DNA of 64,000 bases from Lujinxingia sediminis (GCF_004005565.1 NZ_SADD01000015.1:50035-114034); one strand, 5' to 3'; shown: positions 18,664 through 27,778, counted from the stretch's first letter. The notes: generated by a model from the letters alone, not told the origin. A program made the numbers and translations.

Positions 18664-19523
18664 AAACCTTTGTTCGCCAGAGCCTTCTCGTACTGGCCGC
18701 CGCGCTGCTGGCGGCCGCGCACATCGGCTGCGCAAGCACCGCCCGGGCCGTGCCGGACTACAGTGGCTACGAGAGCGCGGAGAGCGTCGCCTACGACTCC
18801 GCCGCCCCCTCGATCGCCTCCGAGAACACGTCACGCAGCGCCCCCCGGGCTCCACAGGCTCGGCCTCAGGCCCGGGGCGCGGCCTCGCCAGCGCCGCCTC
18901 CCCTTGCTGCTGGCGCCGCACAGACCTCCGGCGGCGCCTCCACCTCACCCTCGGCCGAAGAACAGGCCCGACCCACACGCCTGCTCGTCTATACGGCGTC
19001 TCTGCATATGGCGATCTTCGAGGTGAACCCCACCCAGGAGGCCGCCCTCAACATTGTCGAAGACCTCGGCGGCTACGCCTCTCGCCGCACCACCAACCAG
19101 CTCACGCTGCGCGTGCCCGCTGAGTACTTCCGTCAGGCCCTCGACGCCCTCTCGAAGCTCGGTGATGTCACCCACACCCAGTGGCAGGCCCACGACGTCT
19201 CCGAGAGCTTTCGCGACCTGAACATCCGCCTGCAAAACGCCCTGGAAGTCCACGCCCGTATGAGCGCGATCCTCGAGCGCGCCCAGAGCGTCGAAGACAC
19301 CCTTAAAGTCGAAGCCCAGCTCGCGCGCCTGACGCAAGAAATCGAGCAGCTGCGCTCGCAGATCGAGAACCTCTCCCAGCAGATCGCCTTCTCGACCATC
19401 GACGTGCACTTTCAGCAACGTCACCACACCCAACTTCCGGCCGACGACTACCTCTTGCCCTTCCCCTGGCTCAACGAGCTCGGCCTGGAGTCGCTGCTGC
19501 GCGCCCCGGAGGCCACGCGATGA
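18660..19523 (+). CDS. DUF4349 lipoprotein
   Basis: A 287-residue lipoprotein; the signal peptide ends in HIGC (Cys24), followed by an Ala/Pro-rich linker to about residue 110. The rest is a DUF4349 domain: RLLVYTASLHMAIFEVNP, the GGYASRRTTNQLTLRVP stretch, a predicted long coiled coil (ERAQSVEDTLKVEAQLARLT onwards) and a closing FSTIDVHF strand. DUF4349 proteins are exported and of unknown biochemical role. The ATG overlaps the RCC1-gene stop, and the gene overlaps the next lipoprotein by ATGA, so the three are one translationally coupled unit. Confidence 0.82.
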   Translation: MKTFVRQSLLVLAAALLAAAHIGCASTARAVPDYSGYESAESVAYDSAAPSIASENTSRSAPRAPQARPQARGAASPAPPPLAAGAAQTSGGASTSPSAEEQARPTRLLVYTASLHMAIFEVNPTQEAALNIVEDLGGYASRRTTNQLTLRVPAEYFRQALDALSKLGDVTHTQWQAHDVSESFRDLNIRLQNALEVHARMSAILERAQSVEDTLKVEAQLARLTQEIEQLRSQIENLSQQIAFSTIDVHFQQRHHTQLPADDYLLPFPWLNELGLESLLRAPEATR

Positions 19524-20035
19524 TCGTTCGTTCCTGTACTCTGCTTAAACGTGCGCTCCTCGGCAGCCTGCTCGCCATCTCCCTGAGCACGATGGCCTGC
19601 GCCGACTTCCAGATCACCACCCCCGATCAGATGGTGGAGGTCTCCAAAACCAAAGTCACCGCCGCCGATTACGTGGCCATGACCCACCACGGCGTGGTCA
19701 TGCGCGCGCAGACCTTCGAGGTCGGCGAATCACGCAGCGCTGATGCGCCCCCGGCATCGCTGGAGTTCTGGGAGCAGGCGGTGATGGAGCGTATGCGCAC
19801 CCGCGGCGGCTACGCGCTGCTTTCGACCTCCGAGGTGCAGGCGGCCAGCGGCGAAGAGGGCCTGCGCTTTGAGTTTGGCCGCGACCAGAACGGCGCGCCC
19901 TACCGCTACACCGTGGCCCTTTTTATCACCGGGGAGCGCATTCACCTCATCGAAGCCGGCGGCCGCCAGGATCGCTACGAAGAAGCCAGCGCAGCTATCG
20001 ATCAGGCGCTGGAAAGCTACGTCATTAAGCGCTAA
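19520..20035 (+). CDS. Lipoprotein of unknown family
   Basis: A 171-residue lipoprotein with signal peptide ending in TMAC (Cys27). The mature part has an alpha/beta look, with DYVAMTHHGVVMRAQTFE, a central RMRTRGGYALLSTSEVQAAS, and ALFITGERIHLIEAGG towards the end, similar in style to small stress or fatty-acid-binding domains. I do not recognise the family. It overlaps the DUF4349 gene upstream by ATGA. Membership in this surface operon suggests an envelope role. Confidence 0.72.
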   Translation: MIVRSCTLLKRALLGSLLAISLSTMACADFQITTPDQMVEVSKTKVTAADYVAMTHHGVVMRAQTFEVGESRSADAPPASLEFWEQAVMERMRTRGGYALLSTSEVQAASGEEGLRFEFGRDQNGAPYRYTVALFITGERIHLIEAGGRQDRYEEASAAIDQALESYVIKR

Positions 20036-20157
20036 CCTCCCGGCCTCTTCACCATGGTATGCCCGCGTCCCGGGCTCGCAATTCTCGCTTAAAAGCGACG
20101 TGGCGAGGTCCGGTGGACGCTCCGGCGACGATCTCTATGACTACCCGCGGAGTTCCT

Positions 20158-21213
20158 ATGCGACCCCACATCAGCGTCGATCCCACCGCTTCGGTCACCG
20201 CCACCGCCTCCGGCGGTGGGTTTCCCTGGTTTAAAGTCTTTGCCGGCTGCGGCTGCCTGATGCTCGTGGGCGTCCTCGGCCTGGGTGGCGTGGGCTACGT
20301 GGCCTACTCCCGGATCAGCGAGGAGGCCAGCTCCCCCTCTGAGTCCGAAGAGCCTCAGGGATTCTTCGCCGGCGTCATGGGGACCCTCGAGGGCCTCGGC
20401 GCGATGCAACAAGGCGGCGGCACCCCTGGCGAGGGCGAGTCCGCCTCCGCTGGCGAGGATTCCCCTGGCACAAGCGCCGGGAAAAACAGCCGCAGCTCGC
20501 GCGACACCGCGAGCCTCGATCAGCTCTTCGACGCCCTCGACCAACCCATCTCCCGGGCCCAGGCCCGCGACTTCAAAGAGGCCATCGAAGCATGGGGCAA
20601 CTCCCGCGAAGTGCGCGAGATGAGCGAGCAGTTTGAAACCAACAAAATACTCGACGAGAACGAAGGCGGCGCGCTGGCCGGCCTTAAGAAGCTGCGCGCG
20701 ATCAAGGGCACCATGGACCGCTCCCAGTCGCTGGGTAACGCCTTCAATGCGTATGTCGAGGAGCACGGCGGCCGTGACTTCGAAGAGCGACTCTTACAGT
20801 TCCGCCTGATCAACCGCGTCACCACCGCCGGCAACCGCAACAAAGCAGGCAGCGAGCCCTGGAGCGACGCCGTCGCCCAGGCCCTGCTCGACGATCACGA
20901 CGCGCAGCGCGACGAATTTTTAGAGGTTCGCCAGATCCTTATCGACGCCACCCAGGACGAAAACTTCGACCCGGCCTCCCTCAGCGAAGAGGAGCGCAAG
21001 ACCTACAGCGACGCGGTCGCCAACCAGTTCTTGCTGATCACCGGGGCCATCAACCGCAAAACGCTGGAGACCTGGAAGGCGCTCCCTGCTGCGGAGCGAA
21101 AAGCCATCCAGGATCAGCTCAACTCCGAGCATATGGCCGTCTCCTCGGCCATGGGCGCGATAACCAGCGGCAACCACGACTCCATGCTCTTCTACGGGCT
21201 TTTTGGTCTATGA
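20158..21213 (+). CDS. Membrane-anchored protein of unknown function
   Basis: A 351-residue protein. One membrane segment near the N-terminus (VFAGCGCLMLVGVLGLGGVG, about residues 23-42) is followed by a Ser/Gly/Glu-rich linker and a long, mostly helical soluble domain from about residue 115 (SLDQLFDALDQPISRAQ onwards). The ATG at 20158 is chosen for its upstream GGAG; an in-frame ATG at 20137 is an alternative. It follows the lipoprotein gene by 122 bases and overlaps comB by ATGA. No catalytic motif is visible. Confidence 0.7.
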   Translation: MRPHISVDPTASVTATASGGGFPWFKVFAGCGCLMLVGVLGLGGVGYVAYSRISEEASSPSESEEPQGFFAGVMGTLEGLGAMQQGGGTPGEGESASAGEDSPGTSAGKNSRSSRDTASLDQLFDALDQPISRAQARDFKEAIEAWGNSREVREMSEQFETNKILDENEGGALAGLKKLRAIKGTMDRSQSLGNAFNAYVEEHGGRDFEERLLQFRLINRVTTAGNRNKAGSEPWSDAVAQALLDDHDAQRDEFLEVRQILIDATQDENFDPASLSEEERKTYSDAVANQFLLITGAINRKTLETWKALPAAERKAIQDQLNSEHMAVSSAMGAITSGNHDSMLFYGLFGL

Positions 21214-21935
21214 GCCAGGCTCGCCGGCCCCCCGAGGTCGCCATCTTTCAGGGGCATCGCCCCGAGCTTAAGCCGGCGGCGGTGCGCATCGTCATCGACA
21301 CCATCCGCGCCTTCACCCACACCCAGGTTGCGTTTGAGGGCGGCGCCGAGCGTATTTTGCTGGTGGCCTCCATCGACGAGGCGCGCCGGCGGGCGCGCCA
21401 GCACCCCGGCTGGCTCCTGGCCGGGGAGCGCAACGCCGTAAAACCCGCCGACTTCGACCTGGGAAACTCCCCGGCGCTCACCGCCCGCGCTCAGCTCCAG
21501 GGGCGCACGCTGGTCTTAACGACCTCCAACGGCGTGCAGGCCGTGGCCCACGCCGCCCACGACTTCGAGGGCCTTTTGCTCGTCACCGGCCTGGCCAACG
21601 CCGGCAGCACCGTGGCGGCCACCCGGGCTTATCTCAACGCCCACCCCGAGCCCTCCCCCACGGTGCAGATTCTGGCCAGCCACCCCGAGGGCGATGAAGA
21701 TCTGGCGACCGCCCAGTGGCTTGAAGCCCGGCTCCACGGCCTCGCTCAGCCCGACGACACCCGGGCCATCCGCCGGGTCTGGGAGTGCCGCGCCGCCCGG
21801 AAGTTCGCCGACCCCACACGCCCCGAGTACCTCTCCGACGACATCCCCTTCTGCGCGCGCCGCGCCGACGCCCCCTTCGCCATGGTCGTCGAGCGCCAGG
21901 GCTCCGATCTCTGGCTTACTCGCCAACCCCTTTAA
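21210..21935 (+). CDS. comB: 2-phosphosulfolactate phosphatase (ComB) family protein
   Basis: A 241-residue ComB-family protein. Characteristic parts are RIVIDTIRAFTHTQVAFEGG near the N-terminus (substituting for the usual DxxRA motif), LLAGERNAVKPADFDLGNSP, and LVLTTSNGVQAVAHA. In methanogens ComB dephosphorylates phosphosulfolactate for coenzyme M; in most bacteria the substrate is unproven. It overlaps the upstream membrane-protein gene by ATGA and converges with the RimL-like gene with a 4-base overlap of stop regions. The family call is firm, the reaction less so. Confidence 0.8.
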   Translation: MSQARRPPEVAIFQGHRPELKPAAVRIVIDTIRAFTHTQVAFEGGAERILLVASIDEARRRARQHPGWLLAGERNAVKPADFDLGNSPALTARAQLQGRTLVLTTSNGVQAVAHAAHDFEGLLLVTGLANAGSTVAATRAYLNAHPEPSPTVQILASHPEGDEDLATAQWLEARLHGLAQPDDTRAIRRVWECRAARKFADPTRPEYLSDDIPFCARRADAPFAMVVERQGSDLWLTRQPL

Positions 21936-22495
21936 GCCTGCGCGCCCTGCGTCTGGCCTTGCCACGCATCGCGCAGCATCGAATAGACCACCAGATCGGT
22001 CCACCCATCGACCAGACGCTCGGCGCGCCGCAGCACCCCCTCCTCCACAAGCCCCAGGCGCTCGACCACCTTGCGGCTCGCCAGGTTCTCGCGCCCGCAG
22101 CGCACCTCCACCCGCTCCAGCCCCTCATCCTCAAACGCCCAGCGCAGCACCTCGGCGGTGGCCCGCGTCATGATGCCCTCCCCGCGGTAGGCCGAGCTGA
22201 GCCAGTAGCCGATCGAGGTGCTCTGGTTGGCGCGATCGACGCCGTGCACCCCGATCATCCCCGCGATCTGCCCCTCCACGGTGATCGCCGCCTGAAAACC
22301 ATTGCCCTCGGCCAGCTGCGTGAGGGTGGAGCGAATGTACCCGTCGTAATCATCGACGCTTGTGATGGCGTCGACCCAGGGAAGCCAGCGCCGCAGCTCC
22401 TCGCGCTCCCGGTCGACCACCTCGAAGAGCTCCTCTTTATCGCCGATCTGCAGCAGCCTCAGCGCCACGCGTTCGTCCAGTCGTCGCTCAAACAT
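21932..22495 (-). CDS. RimJ/RimL-type GNAT acetyltransferase
   Basis: A 187-residue GNAT protein of the ribosomal-protein-serine acetyltransferase type. It shows RWLPWVDAITSVDDYDGYI, the acetyl-CoA-binding core IGYWLSSAYRGEGIMTRAT, and VEVRCGRENLASRKVVERLG, which match RimL-like enzymes closely. The start at 22495 is 38 bases from the divergent gene at 22534, so both promoters share a very short region. The natural substrate may be a ribosomal protein or another N-terminal amine. Confidence 0.85.
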   Translation of the reverse strand: MFERRLDERVALRLLQIGDKEELFEVVDREREELRRWLPWVDAITSVDDYDGYIRSTLTQLAEGNGFQAAITVEGQIAGMIGVHGVDRANQSTSIGYWLSSAYRGEGIMTRATAEVLRWAFEDEGLERVEVRCGRENLASRKVVERLGLVEEGVLRRAERLVDGWTDLVVYSMLRDAWQGQTQGAQA

Positions 22496-22533
22496 CGTTC
22501 ACCCTCGGGTTTAAATTCATCACCCACGCCTCC

Positions 22534-23301
22534 GTGGAGCTGACGCATAACAAAGCGAGCTACCGCGTGACAATCTGGCGAGTTGCGGGCAGGCTCCCCC
22601 TCGTAACCCCGTCATCCCTTTCGCATCGCCCCGAGCTGTCTTTGCGCCCCCACCAACTCGCCAGCCTACTCGCCCTTGCCACCCTCCTGACCTTCAGCGC
22701 GGGCTGCCTGCCCGTGGCCTGGGTCACCCCTCCCATGCAGATGGAGATCGGCGTGGGCGCCAGCGCCGGGCTCCCCGAGCGCGACGCCCGCATCTCCATG
22801 CCCCTGGCCCTCACGGCCAACCCCTTGCAGATGATTCACGGCCAGGGGGCGCGCCGCTTTGATGCGGGCGTGGGCTACAGCGCGCATATTCTGTTTGCCG
22901 ATCCGCTGGCCGTCCACGGCCCGCATCTTGACTTAAGCTACCTCCCCCTTGTGCGCACCGAGGGGGGCGGCACCTTCGGGGGCAGCCGCGCGCTGCGTTT
23001 GATCGTGAGCGCGCGGCCCGCCTACCGCTTCGCCGGCGAGGGGGTCGGGCGCGGCCCCTCGCTCGGCCTGCGCCTGACCCTGGAGTCGGCGAGTTTTACG
23101 GACGCGGTGAATTCGGAATGCGAGGCCCGCTCCGATGGGTCTTTCTTCTGCGGCAGCTCCCTGAACTATGGCGAAGATTCTTTTGGAGTTTTTGTGGAGG
23201 CCACCCGCGGGCTAACGCAGCCGGGCTACAGCGCGATCAGCATCGGGCTGAGCTTTCGTATCCCGGCCAGCGCCGGTGCCGGCGTCATCGGCCAGTTCTA
23301 A
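22534..23301 (+). CDS. Outer-membrane-like protein of unknown function
   Basis: Up to 255 residues from a GTG at 22534. A hydrophobic segment ending in LTFSAGC (about residues 42-58) looks like a lipoprotein signal, but about 35 residues precede it, so the true start is probably one of the alternative codons around 22,600-22,650. The mature part is rich in alternating-hydrophobic stretches (FDAGVGYSAHILFADPL, ISIGLSFRIPASAG), as in small outer-membrane barrels. No family is recognised. It is followed at once by the 42-bp tandem array. Confidence 0.6.
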   Translation: MELTHNKASYRVTIWRVAGRLPLVTPSSLSHRPELSLRPHQLASLLALATLLTFSAGCLPVAWVTPPMQMEIGVGASAGLPERDARISMPLALTANPLQMIHGQGARRFDAGVGYSAHILFADPLAVHGPHLDLSYLPLVRTEGGGTFGGSRALRLIVSARPAYRFAGEGVGRGPSLGLRLTLESASFTDAVNSECEARSDGSFFCGSSLNYGEDSFGVFVEATRGLTQPGYSAISIGLSFRIPASAGAGVIGQF

Positions 23302-23316
23302 AGACGACCTCCCCAT

Positions 23317-23720
23317 CACCCGATCCCCCCCTCGAAGGAACATGTACGGAGGCCTGGCACCCGATCGAAACCCTCTCCAGGACATGTACGGAGGCCTGGC
23401 ACCCGATCGAAACCCTCGAATGAACATGTACGGAGGCCTGGCACCCGATCGAAACCCTCGAATGCACATGTACAGAGGCCTGGCACCCGATCGAAACCCT
23501 CTCCAGGACATGTACGGAGGCCTGGCACCCGATCAAAACCCTCTCCAGGACATGTACGGAGGCCTGGCACCCGATCGAAACCCTCGAATGAACATGTACG
23601 GAGGCCTGGCACCCGATCGAAACCCTCTCCGGCTGAAACACACGCAATCAGCACCCGATCGAAACCCTCCCCGGCTGAAACACACGTGTTCCGCACCTGA
23701 TCACGCTTATTTCAATCCGA
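23317..23720. repeat. 42-bp tandem repeat array 1
   Basis: Seven near-identical 42-bp units occupy 23341-23634, starting at 23341, 23383, 23425, 23467, 23509, 23551 and 23593, with decayed partial units on both sides. The core of each unit is constant and the last seven bases alternate between a TCCAGGA-like and a GAATGAA-like ending. Each unit contains the palindromes ACATGT (across the junction), AGGCCT and CGATCG. Because 42 is a multiple of three, several frames stay open through it, but no ribosome binding site or composition supports a gene. There are no unique spacers, so it is not a CRISPR array. Confidence 0.95.
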
Positions 23721-23861
23721 AGCACGCGCAATCAGGCGCATAAACGCTGCCCGATCGACGATCCGCCCCCTTTCATCCCTGAGCCGAATCCATTGGGGGA
23801 TCGCCGCCCGTGCCGATCTTCGCCTTATCCTTAGCGTTCCACCTCGGCCCGGGAGTCGACG

Positions 23862-24986
23862 ATGTTTAAGCACGCCCTGCGCCTGCCCTTTCGCCTGCTG
23901 GGCATCCCGCTCTACCTCGATCTGACCTTTTTGATCATTTTGCCGCTTTTGGCCTGGCTCATCGCCCGACAGATCGAGCCCTTTATCACCCTCTTTCATC
24001 TGCCGGTCTCGCCAGGAGCCTTAAACGAAGGGCTCTTGCCCTACGCGCTGGGGCTGGCCGCGGCGCTGGCCCTCTTTATCAGCGTCGTGATCCACGAGTT
24101 GGGTCACGCCATCGTGGCGCGCCGCTACGGCGTTGAGACCGAGCGCATCACCCTGTGGCTTCTGGGGGGCATGGCGCAGTTTAAAAAGATGCCGACCCAG
24201 CGCGGCGCCGAGGCCGTCGTCGCCATCGCCGGTCCCATCACAAGCGGGCTGCTCGCGGCCCTGGGCGGGCTGCTGCTCTGGGTGGTCCCGGAGCGCTGGC
24301 CAGCCCTGCTCTTTGTGGTCGCCTACACCACCTTTATGAACATCGCGCTGGCCCTCTTTAACCTGATTCCGGCCCTTCCCCTGGACGGCGGTCGCGTGCT
24401 GCGCTCGCTGCTGGCGATGCGTATGCCGAGGATGCGCGCCACGCAGATCGCCGCCACCATCAGCCGCGTGCTGGCCATTGCCCTGGGCGTGGTGGGCATC
24501 GTAAGCCTGAACATCTTTTTGATTCTCATCGCCCTCTTCATCTACATCGCCGTGGCCGCCGAGGCCCGCTTTGAGCTGGCCGACGAGCTCCTCAGCGGCC
24601 TTCGCGTTCAGGAGCTGATGAGCAGCCCGGTGATCGCGATGCCCGCTACGATGAGCGTCGGCGACCTGCTGGCCAGAATGCTGCGCGACGCTCGCCATGC
24701 CTACCCCGTCCACGATGAAGGCGGCGAATTCATCGGCATGATCACCCTGAAAGGCCTGCAGAACGCCGAACCTGACGCCCCCATCGGCGACTACCTCTCA
24801 GAACTCCCCGAGCGCATTGACCCGCAGGCCTCCGCCGCCGATCTGCTCGAGATGATGGGCCGCCAGGACGAGCCCCGCGTGCTCGTCATGCCCGAGAAAG
24901 GCCCCGTGCTCGGCATCATCACCCGCACCGACCTCTACCGCGCCCTGCAACTGCTCACCGGCCGCGCCCCGGCCCCTGGCCACTAG
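23862..24986 (+). CDS. Site-2-type metalloprotease (M50) with CBS pair
   Basis: A 374-residue integral membrane zinc protease of the S2P/SpoIVFB family. It has the zinc motif HELGH (78-82) in a membrane segment, a second metal site NLIPALPLDGGR about 90 residues later, about six hydrophobic segments, and two CBS domains at the C-terminus (from about 250: RVQELMSSPVIAMPATMSVG, then VLGIITRTDLYRAL). This arrangement, M50 followed by a CBS pair, fits regulated intramembrane proteolysis controlled by a nucleotide ligand. The substrate, typically an anti-sigma factor or membrane-bound regulator, is not encoded next to it. It ends in a bidirectional terminator. Confidence 0.9.
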   Translation: MFKHALRLPFRLLGIPLYLDLTFLIILPLLAWLIARQIEPFITLFHLPVSPGALNEGLLPYALGLAAALALFISVVIHELGHAIVARRYGVETERITLWLLGGMAQFKKMPTQRGAEAVVAIAGPITSGLLAALGGLLLWVVPERWPALLFVVAYTTFMNIALALFNLIPALPLDGGRVLRSLLAMRMPRMRATQIAATISRVLAIALGVVGIVSLNIFLILIALFIYIAVAAEARFELADELLSGLRVQELMSSPVIAMPATMSVGDLLARMLRDARHAYPVHDEGGEFIGMITLKGLQNAEPDAPIGDYLSELPERIDPQASAADLLEMMGRQDEPRVLVMPEKGPVLGIITRTDLYRALQLLTGRAPAPGH

Positions 24987-25149
24987 TGTCAATCACTCTA
25001 CAACCCTCCCGACGCCCTCCGCAGGATGAACCACGCTCGCCACGCTTCACGTTGGATCATGGGCCCTCCCCGCACCCACCGCGCCCTGGCCCGTCTCCCT
25101 CCTTTTTGACCTCGACGCCGAGGTTGAAGCGCGCCGGCTTTGCTGATCA

Positions 25150-25178
25150 AAAAAGCCCCCGGGATCCGGGGGCTTTTT
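25150..25178. terminator. Bidirectional terminator between converging genes
   Basis: Perfect 13-bp arms (25150-25162 and 25166-25178), reading AAAAAGCCCCCGG and its complement, with a 3-base loop. With A-tract on one side and T-tract on the other it serves both the protease gene on the plus strand and the lipoprotein gene on the minus strand. Confidence 0.92.
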
Positions 25179-25203
25179 CGTCATCGGGATGTCCTGCCCC
25201 GGG

Positions 25204-25953
25204 TCAGGGCGCGGTGGGTGCCACCCACACCTCAATCTCATTGCTGACGCTGACGCTCATCTGAGAGCCCGCCTCGGCCCCCTCGATGCTCATGCGGTTG
25301 AGGCGAAGCACCTCAATCTCATTATCTTCCCGCTCATGAGGCTCGCGATCGAGCTGCTCGGGGGCCACCTGATACGAGCTGGCCGCCGCGTCGAGGCGCA
25401 CATCCTCAAACCCTTCGCCTTCGATCCAGACCTCGTCAGCGCCGCTCTCAGCCTGCCAGCTCACATCCAGGGGCTGATCCCCGGGCACCTGCGCGCCCTG
25501 GGTGGGGGCATCAAAGGTGTGAAGGGCCGGCCCCGCCAGATAGACCCCCTCCACACGATCGGCACCGGCGATCACGTCGACGCGGTAGGCGCGGTGGTAG
25601 CCGTCGATCTCGTGCTCGTACTCCCCGTCCTCATCGTGCTCCAGGGTCCACTCGCCAAGCTCGTAGGCCGCGATCACCACCCGGGCATCGGTCACCGGAA
25701 CCCCCTGGCGGCTGACACGGACCTCGATCTCGGTCTCATAATCCTGCGCCGAGGAGGCGTTGGCATGGCGGGCCTCCGCTTCCACCTTCACCTCCACCTT
25801 CAGCGACCCGCTGGACTCGCCGGCACGACGCAGGTTCTGCACTTCGGTGGCGCTCATCGCGTCGAAGGCACGTGTTGTGGAGGGGCCACAGGCGCTCACC
25901 AGGGTGATCGCCGCCAGCGCGCTCATCGTCAGCTTTACAGGTCGTGTGTTCAT
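25204..25953 (-). CDS. Lipoprotein of unknown function
   Basis: A 249-residue lipoprotein; signal peptide ends in VSAC (Cys22). The mature part looks like a beta-sandwich or carboxypeptidase-regulatory-like domain (YETEIEVRVSRQGVPVTDAR) followed by an Ig-like region (PGDQPLDVSWQAESGADEV). The ATG at 25953 has a GAGGAG ribosome binding site. It is divergent from gatC with 143 bases between the starts. No known family was recognised. Confidence 0.75.
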   Translation of the reverse strand: MNTRPVKLTMSALAAITLVSACGPSTTRAFDAMSATEVQNLRRAGESSGSLKVEVKVEAEARHANASSAQDYETEIEVRVSRQGVPVTDARVVIAAYELGEWTLEHDEDGEYEHEIDGYHRAYRVDVIAGADRVEGVYLAGPALHTFDAPTQGAQVPGDQPLDVSWQAESGADEVWIEGEGFEDVRLDAAASSYQVAPEQLDREPHEREDNEIEVLRLNRMSIEGAEAGSQMSVSVSNEIEVWVAPTAP

Positions 25954-26096
25954 CTCATCTCCTCAGCCAGGGTGAAAAACTGCGCGTCTACGGGATCGCT
26001 GCCCTACGTTCTAAGCGCCCGGCTCTCCCTCGACAAGGATACGGGCATCACTAAAGTGAGCACGCTGCCCTCTTCCCCTTCGCCCGACGCCCTGCC

Positions 26097-26384
26097 ATGA
26101 CCCACCTTCCCCCCGAAAAACTCGCCACTCTGGCGCTCCGACCCACCGCCGAAACACAGCTCCGGGCGCACCTTCAGCGCCTTGATGCGGCCCTTTTACC
26201 TGCGGCCGACCTTGAGCCCCTGGAGCTCCGACCCACCGGCGCCCCCGCCATCGTGGAGCGACCCGACATCCCCGAAGCTCCCCTGAGCACCGAGGAGGCG
26301 CTGCACAACGCCGCGCACACCCACCAGGGCTTTCTGGCCATGCCCGCTGCCCTCCCCTCCCCCTCGTCGGAGCCCACGCCATGA
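26097..26384 (+). CDS. gatC: Asp/Glu-tRNA amidotransferase subunit GatC
   Basis: A 95-residue GatC, the small subunit that holds GatA and GatB together in the tRNA-dependent amidotransferase. The N-terminal helix KLATLALRPTAETQLRAHLQ matches the KLARLAL...EE pattern of GatC, though shorter and more Ala/Pro-rich than typical. It overlaps gatA by ATGA, which supports the assignment by context. Confidence 0.8.
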   Translation: MTHLPPEKLATLALRPTAETQLRAHLQRLDAALLPAADLEPLELRPTGAPAIVERPDIPEAPLSTEEALHNAAHTHQGFLAMPAALPSPSSEPTP

Positions 26385-27763
26385 GCCAGCCCGGCACCTT
26401 CGACGCTTTCAGGGCGCTGCCCGATCCCGCCGCGCATGTCTTTGAAACGAGCCAGGGCGATCCCCTCGGCGCGCTCCTGACCCGCGCCACGCCCGGCGAC
26501 ATCGCCACCGCCGCGCTCTCGGCCGAAGGCCCCCTGGCCGGCCTGCCCATCGGCATCAAAGACAACCTCTGCACCCGCGATCTGCCCACCACCGCCGCCT
26601 CCCGCATCCTCGAAGGCTACCGCTCGCCATTCGACGCCACGGTGGTCGAGCGCCTGCGCGCTGCCGGCGCGCTCATCGTCGCAAAAACCAATCTCGACGA
26701 ATTCGCGATGGGCTCCACCGGCCAGCACTCGGCGTTTAAGCCCACCCTCCACCCCTTGAGCCCGACGCACAGCCCCGGGGGCTCCTCCAGCGGCTCGGCC
26801 GCCGCGGTGGCGGCCGGCTGGCTACCGGCCGCCCTCGGCAGTGACACCGGCGGAAGCCTGCGCCAGCCCGCAGCTACCTGCGGGCTCGTGGGCTTTAAAC
26901 CGACCTACGGACGCGTGAGCCGCCACGGGCTGATCGCCTTCGCCTCAAGCCTCGACCACATCGGCTGGCTCACCCGAAGCGTCGCTGACGCCGCGCTTCT
27001 TTTCGACGTGCTGGCCGGCCCCGACCCCCGCGACCCGAGCGCGCTGCGCGACGCGCCCCTTCGAGCAAGCGCACAGCCCACACCCCGCATCCCCGCACTC
27101 CGACTGGGCCTTCTCCCCGCCCTGATCGAAGATACTCCGATACACCCCGCCATCTCCCGGGCCTTCAGCGCGCTTATCGAAGGCCTGCGCTCGGCCGGTG
27201 CCACCCTCCCTGACCTCTCCCCCGCGCACCTGGAGCTGGCCGGTCCCGCCTACACCGCCATCAGCTCGGCGGAGGCCGCCTCCAACCTGGCGCGCTACGA
27301 GGGCCTTCGTTTTGGCCAACGCGCGTCAGGCCCCTCCGGCGCCCCGAGCACCGTTGAGGCCCTCGCCACCCACAGCCGCAGCGCGCTTCTGGGCGCGGAG
27401 GTGCAACGCCGCCTGCTTCTGGGCCACAGCCTGCTCAGCGGCCAGACCACCCTGGCCCACGCGCAAAACGCCCGCGCCCACATCCGAAAAAACCTCGACG
27501 AGGCGCTGACCCACGTCGACGCTTTGCTCACCCCCACCACCCCCGACACCGCCCCGCGTCGCGACGCCCCCGACGATCCGGAGCACCACCGCGACCGCTT
27601 CACCCTGCCTGCCAACCTGGCCGGGCTGCCGGCGATCTCCCTGCCCCTGGGCCACGACGCCGACGGCCTCCCCTTCGGCCTCCAGCTCATCGGCCGCCGC
27701 GGCCACGACGCCCACCTGCTTGCCATCGCCCGCGCCCTGGAAGCCTTCCTCACCACCGCATAA
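26381..27763 (+). CDS. gatA: Asp/Glu-tRNA amidotransferase subunit GatA
   Basis: Amidase subunit that frees ammonia from glutamine for transamidation of Glu-tRNA(Gln) and Asp-tRNA(Asn). The 460-residue protein has the complete amidase-signature triad: Lys in GIKDN (about residue 60), the cis-Ser in PGGSSSGSA (about 135) and the nucleophile Ser in GSDTGGS (about 159). The family motif FKPTYGRVSRHGLIAFASSL follows. It sits between gatC and gatB in the standard order, 15 bases before gatB. Confidence 0.95.
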   Translation: MSQPGTFDAFRALPDPAAHVFETSQGDPLGALLTRATPGDIATAALSAEGPLAGLPIGIKDNLCTRDLPTTAASRILEGYRSPFDATVVERLRAAGALIVAKTNLDEFAMGSTGQHSAFKPTLHPLSPTHSPGGSSSGSAAAVAAGWLPAALGSDTGGSLRQPAATCGLVGFKPTYGRVSRHGLIAFASSLDHIGWLTRSVADAALLFDVLAGPDPRDPSALRDAPLRASAQPTPRIPALRLGLLPALIEDTPIHPAISRAFSALIEGLRSAGATLPDLSPAHLELAGPAYTAISSAEAASNLARYEGLRFGQRASGPSGAPSTVEALATHSRSALLGAEVQRRLLLGHSLLSGQTTLAHAQNARAHIRKNLDEALTHVDALLTPTTPDTAPRRDAPDDPEHHRDRFTLPANLAGLPAISLPLGHDADGLPFGLQLIGRRGHDAHLLAIARALEAFLTTA

Positions 27764-27778
27764 ATCGCGCCCCTGACC

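Noticed and set aside
16306..18978. An 890-codon open frame on the minus strand over the RCC1 gene
   Set aside because: Antisense shadow of a high-GC gene; the plus strand shows clear Cys-rich and RCC1 motifs.
23341..23634. CRISPR array
   Set aside because: Units abut without unique spacers, and no cas genes are present in the window. The same holds for the other three arrays.
23276..23743. Possible gene for a 155-residue protein made of MYGGLAPDRNP repeats
   Set aside because: The 42-bp repeat keeps at least four frames open at once, there is no proper start signal outside the preceding gene, and array 2 behaves the same way. A non-coding array explains it better.
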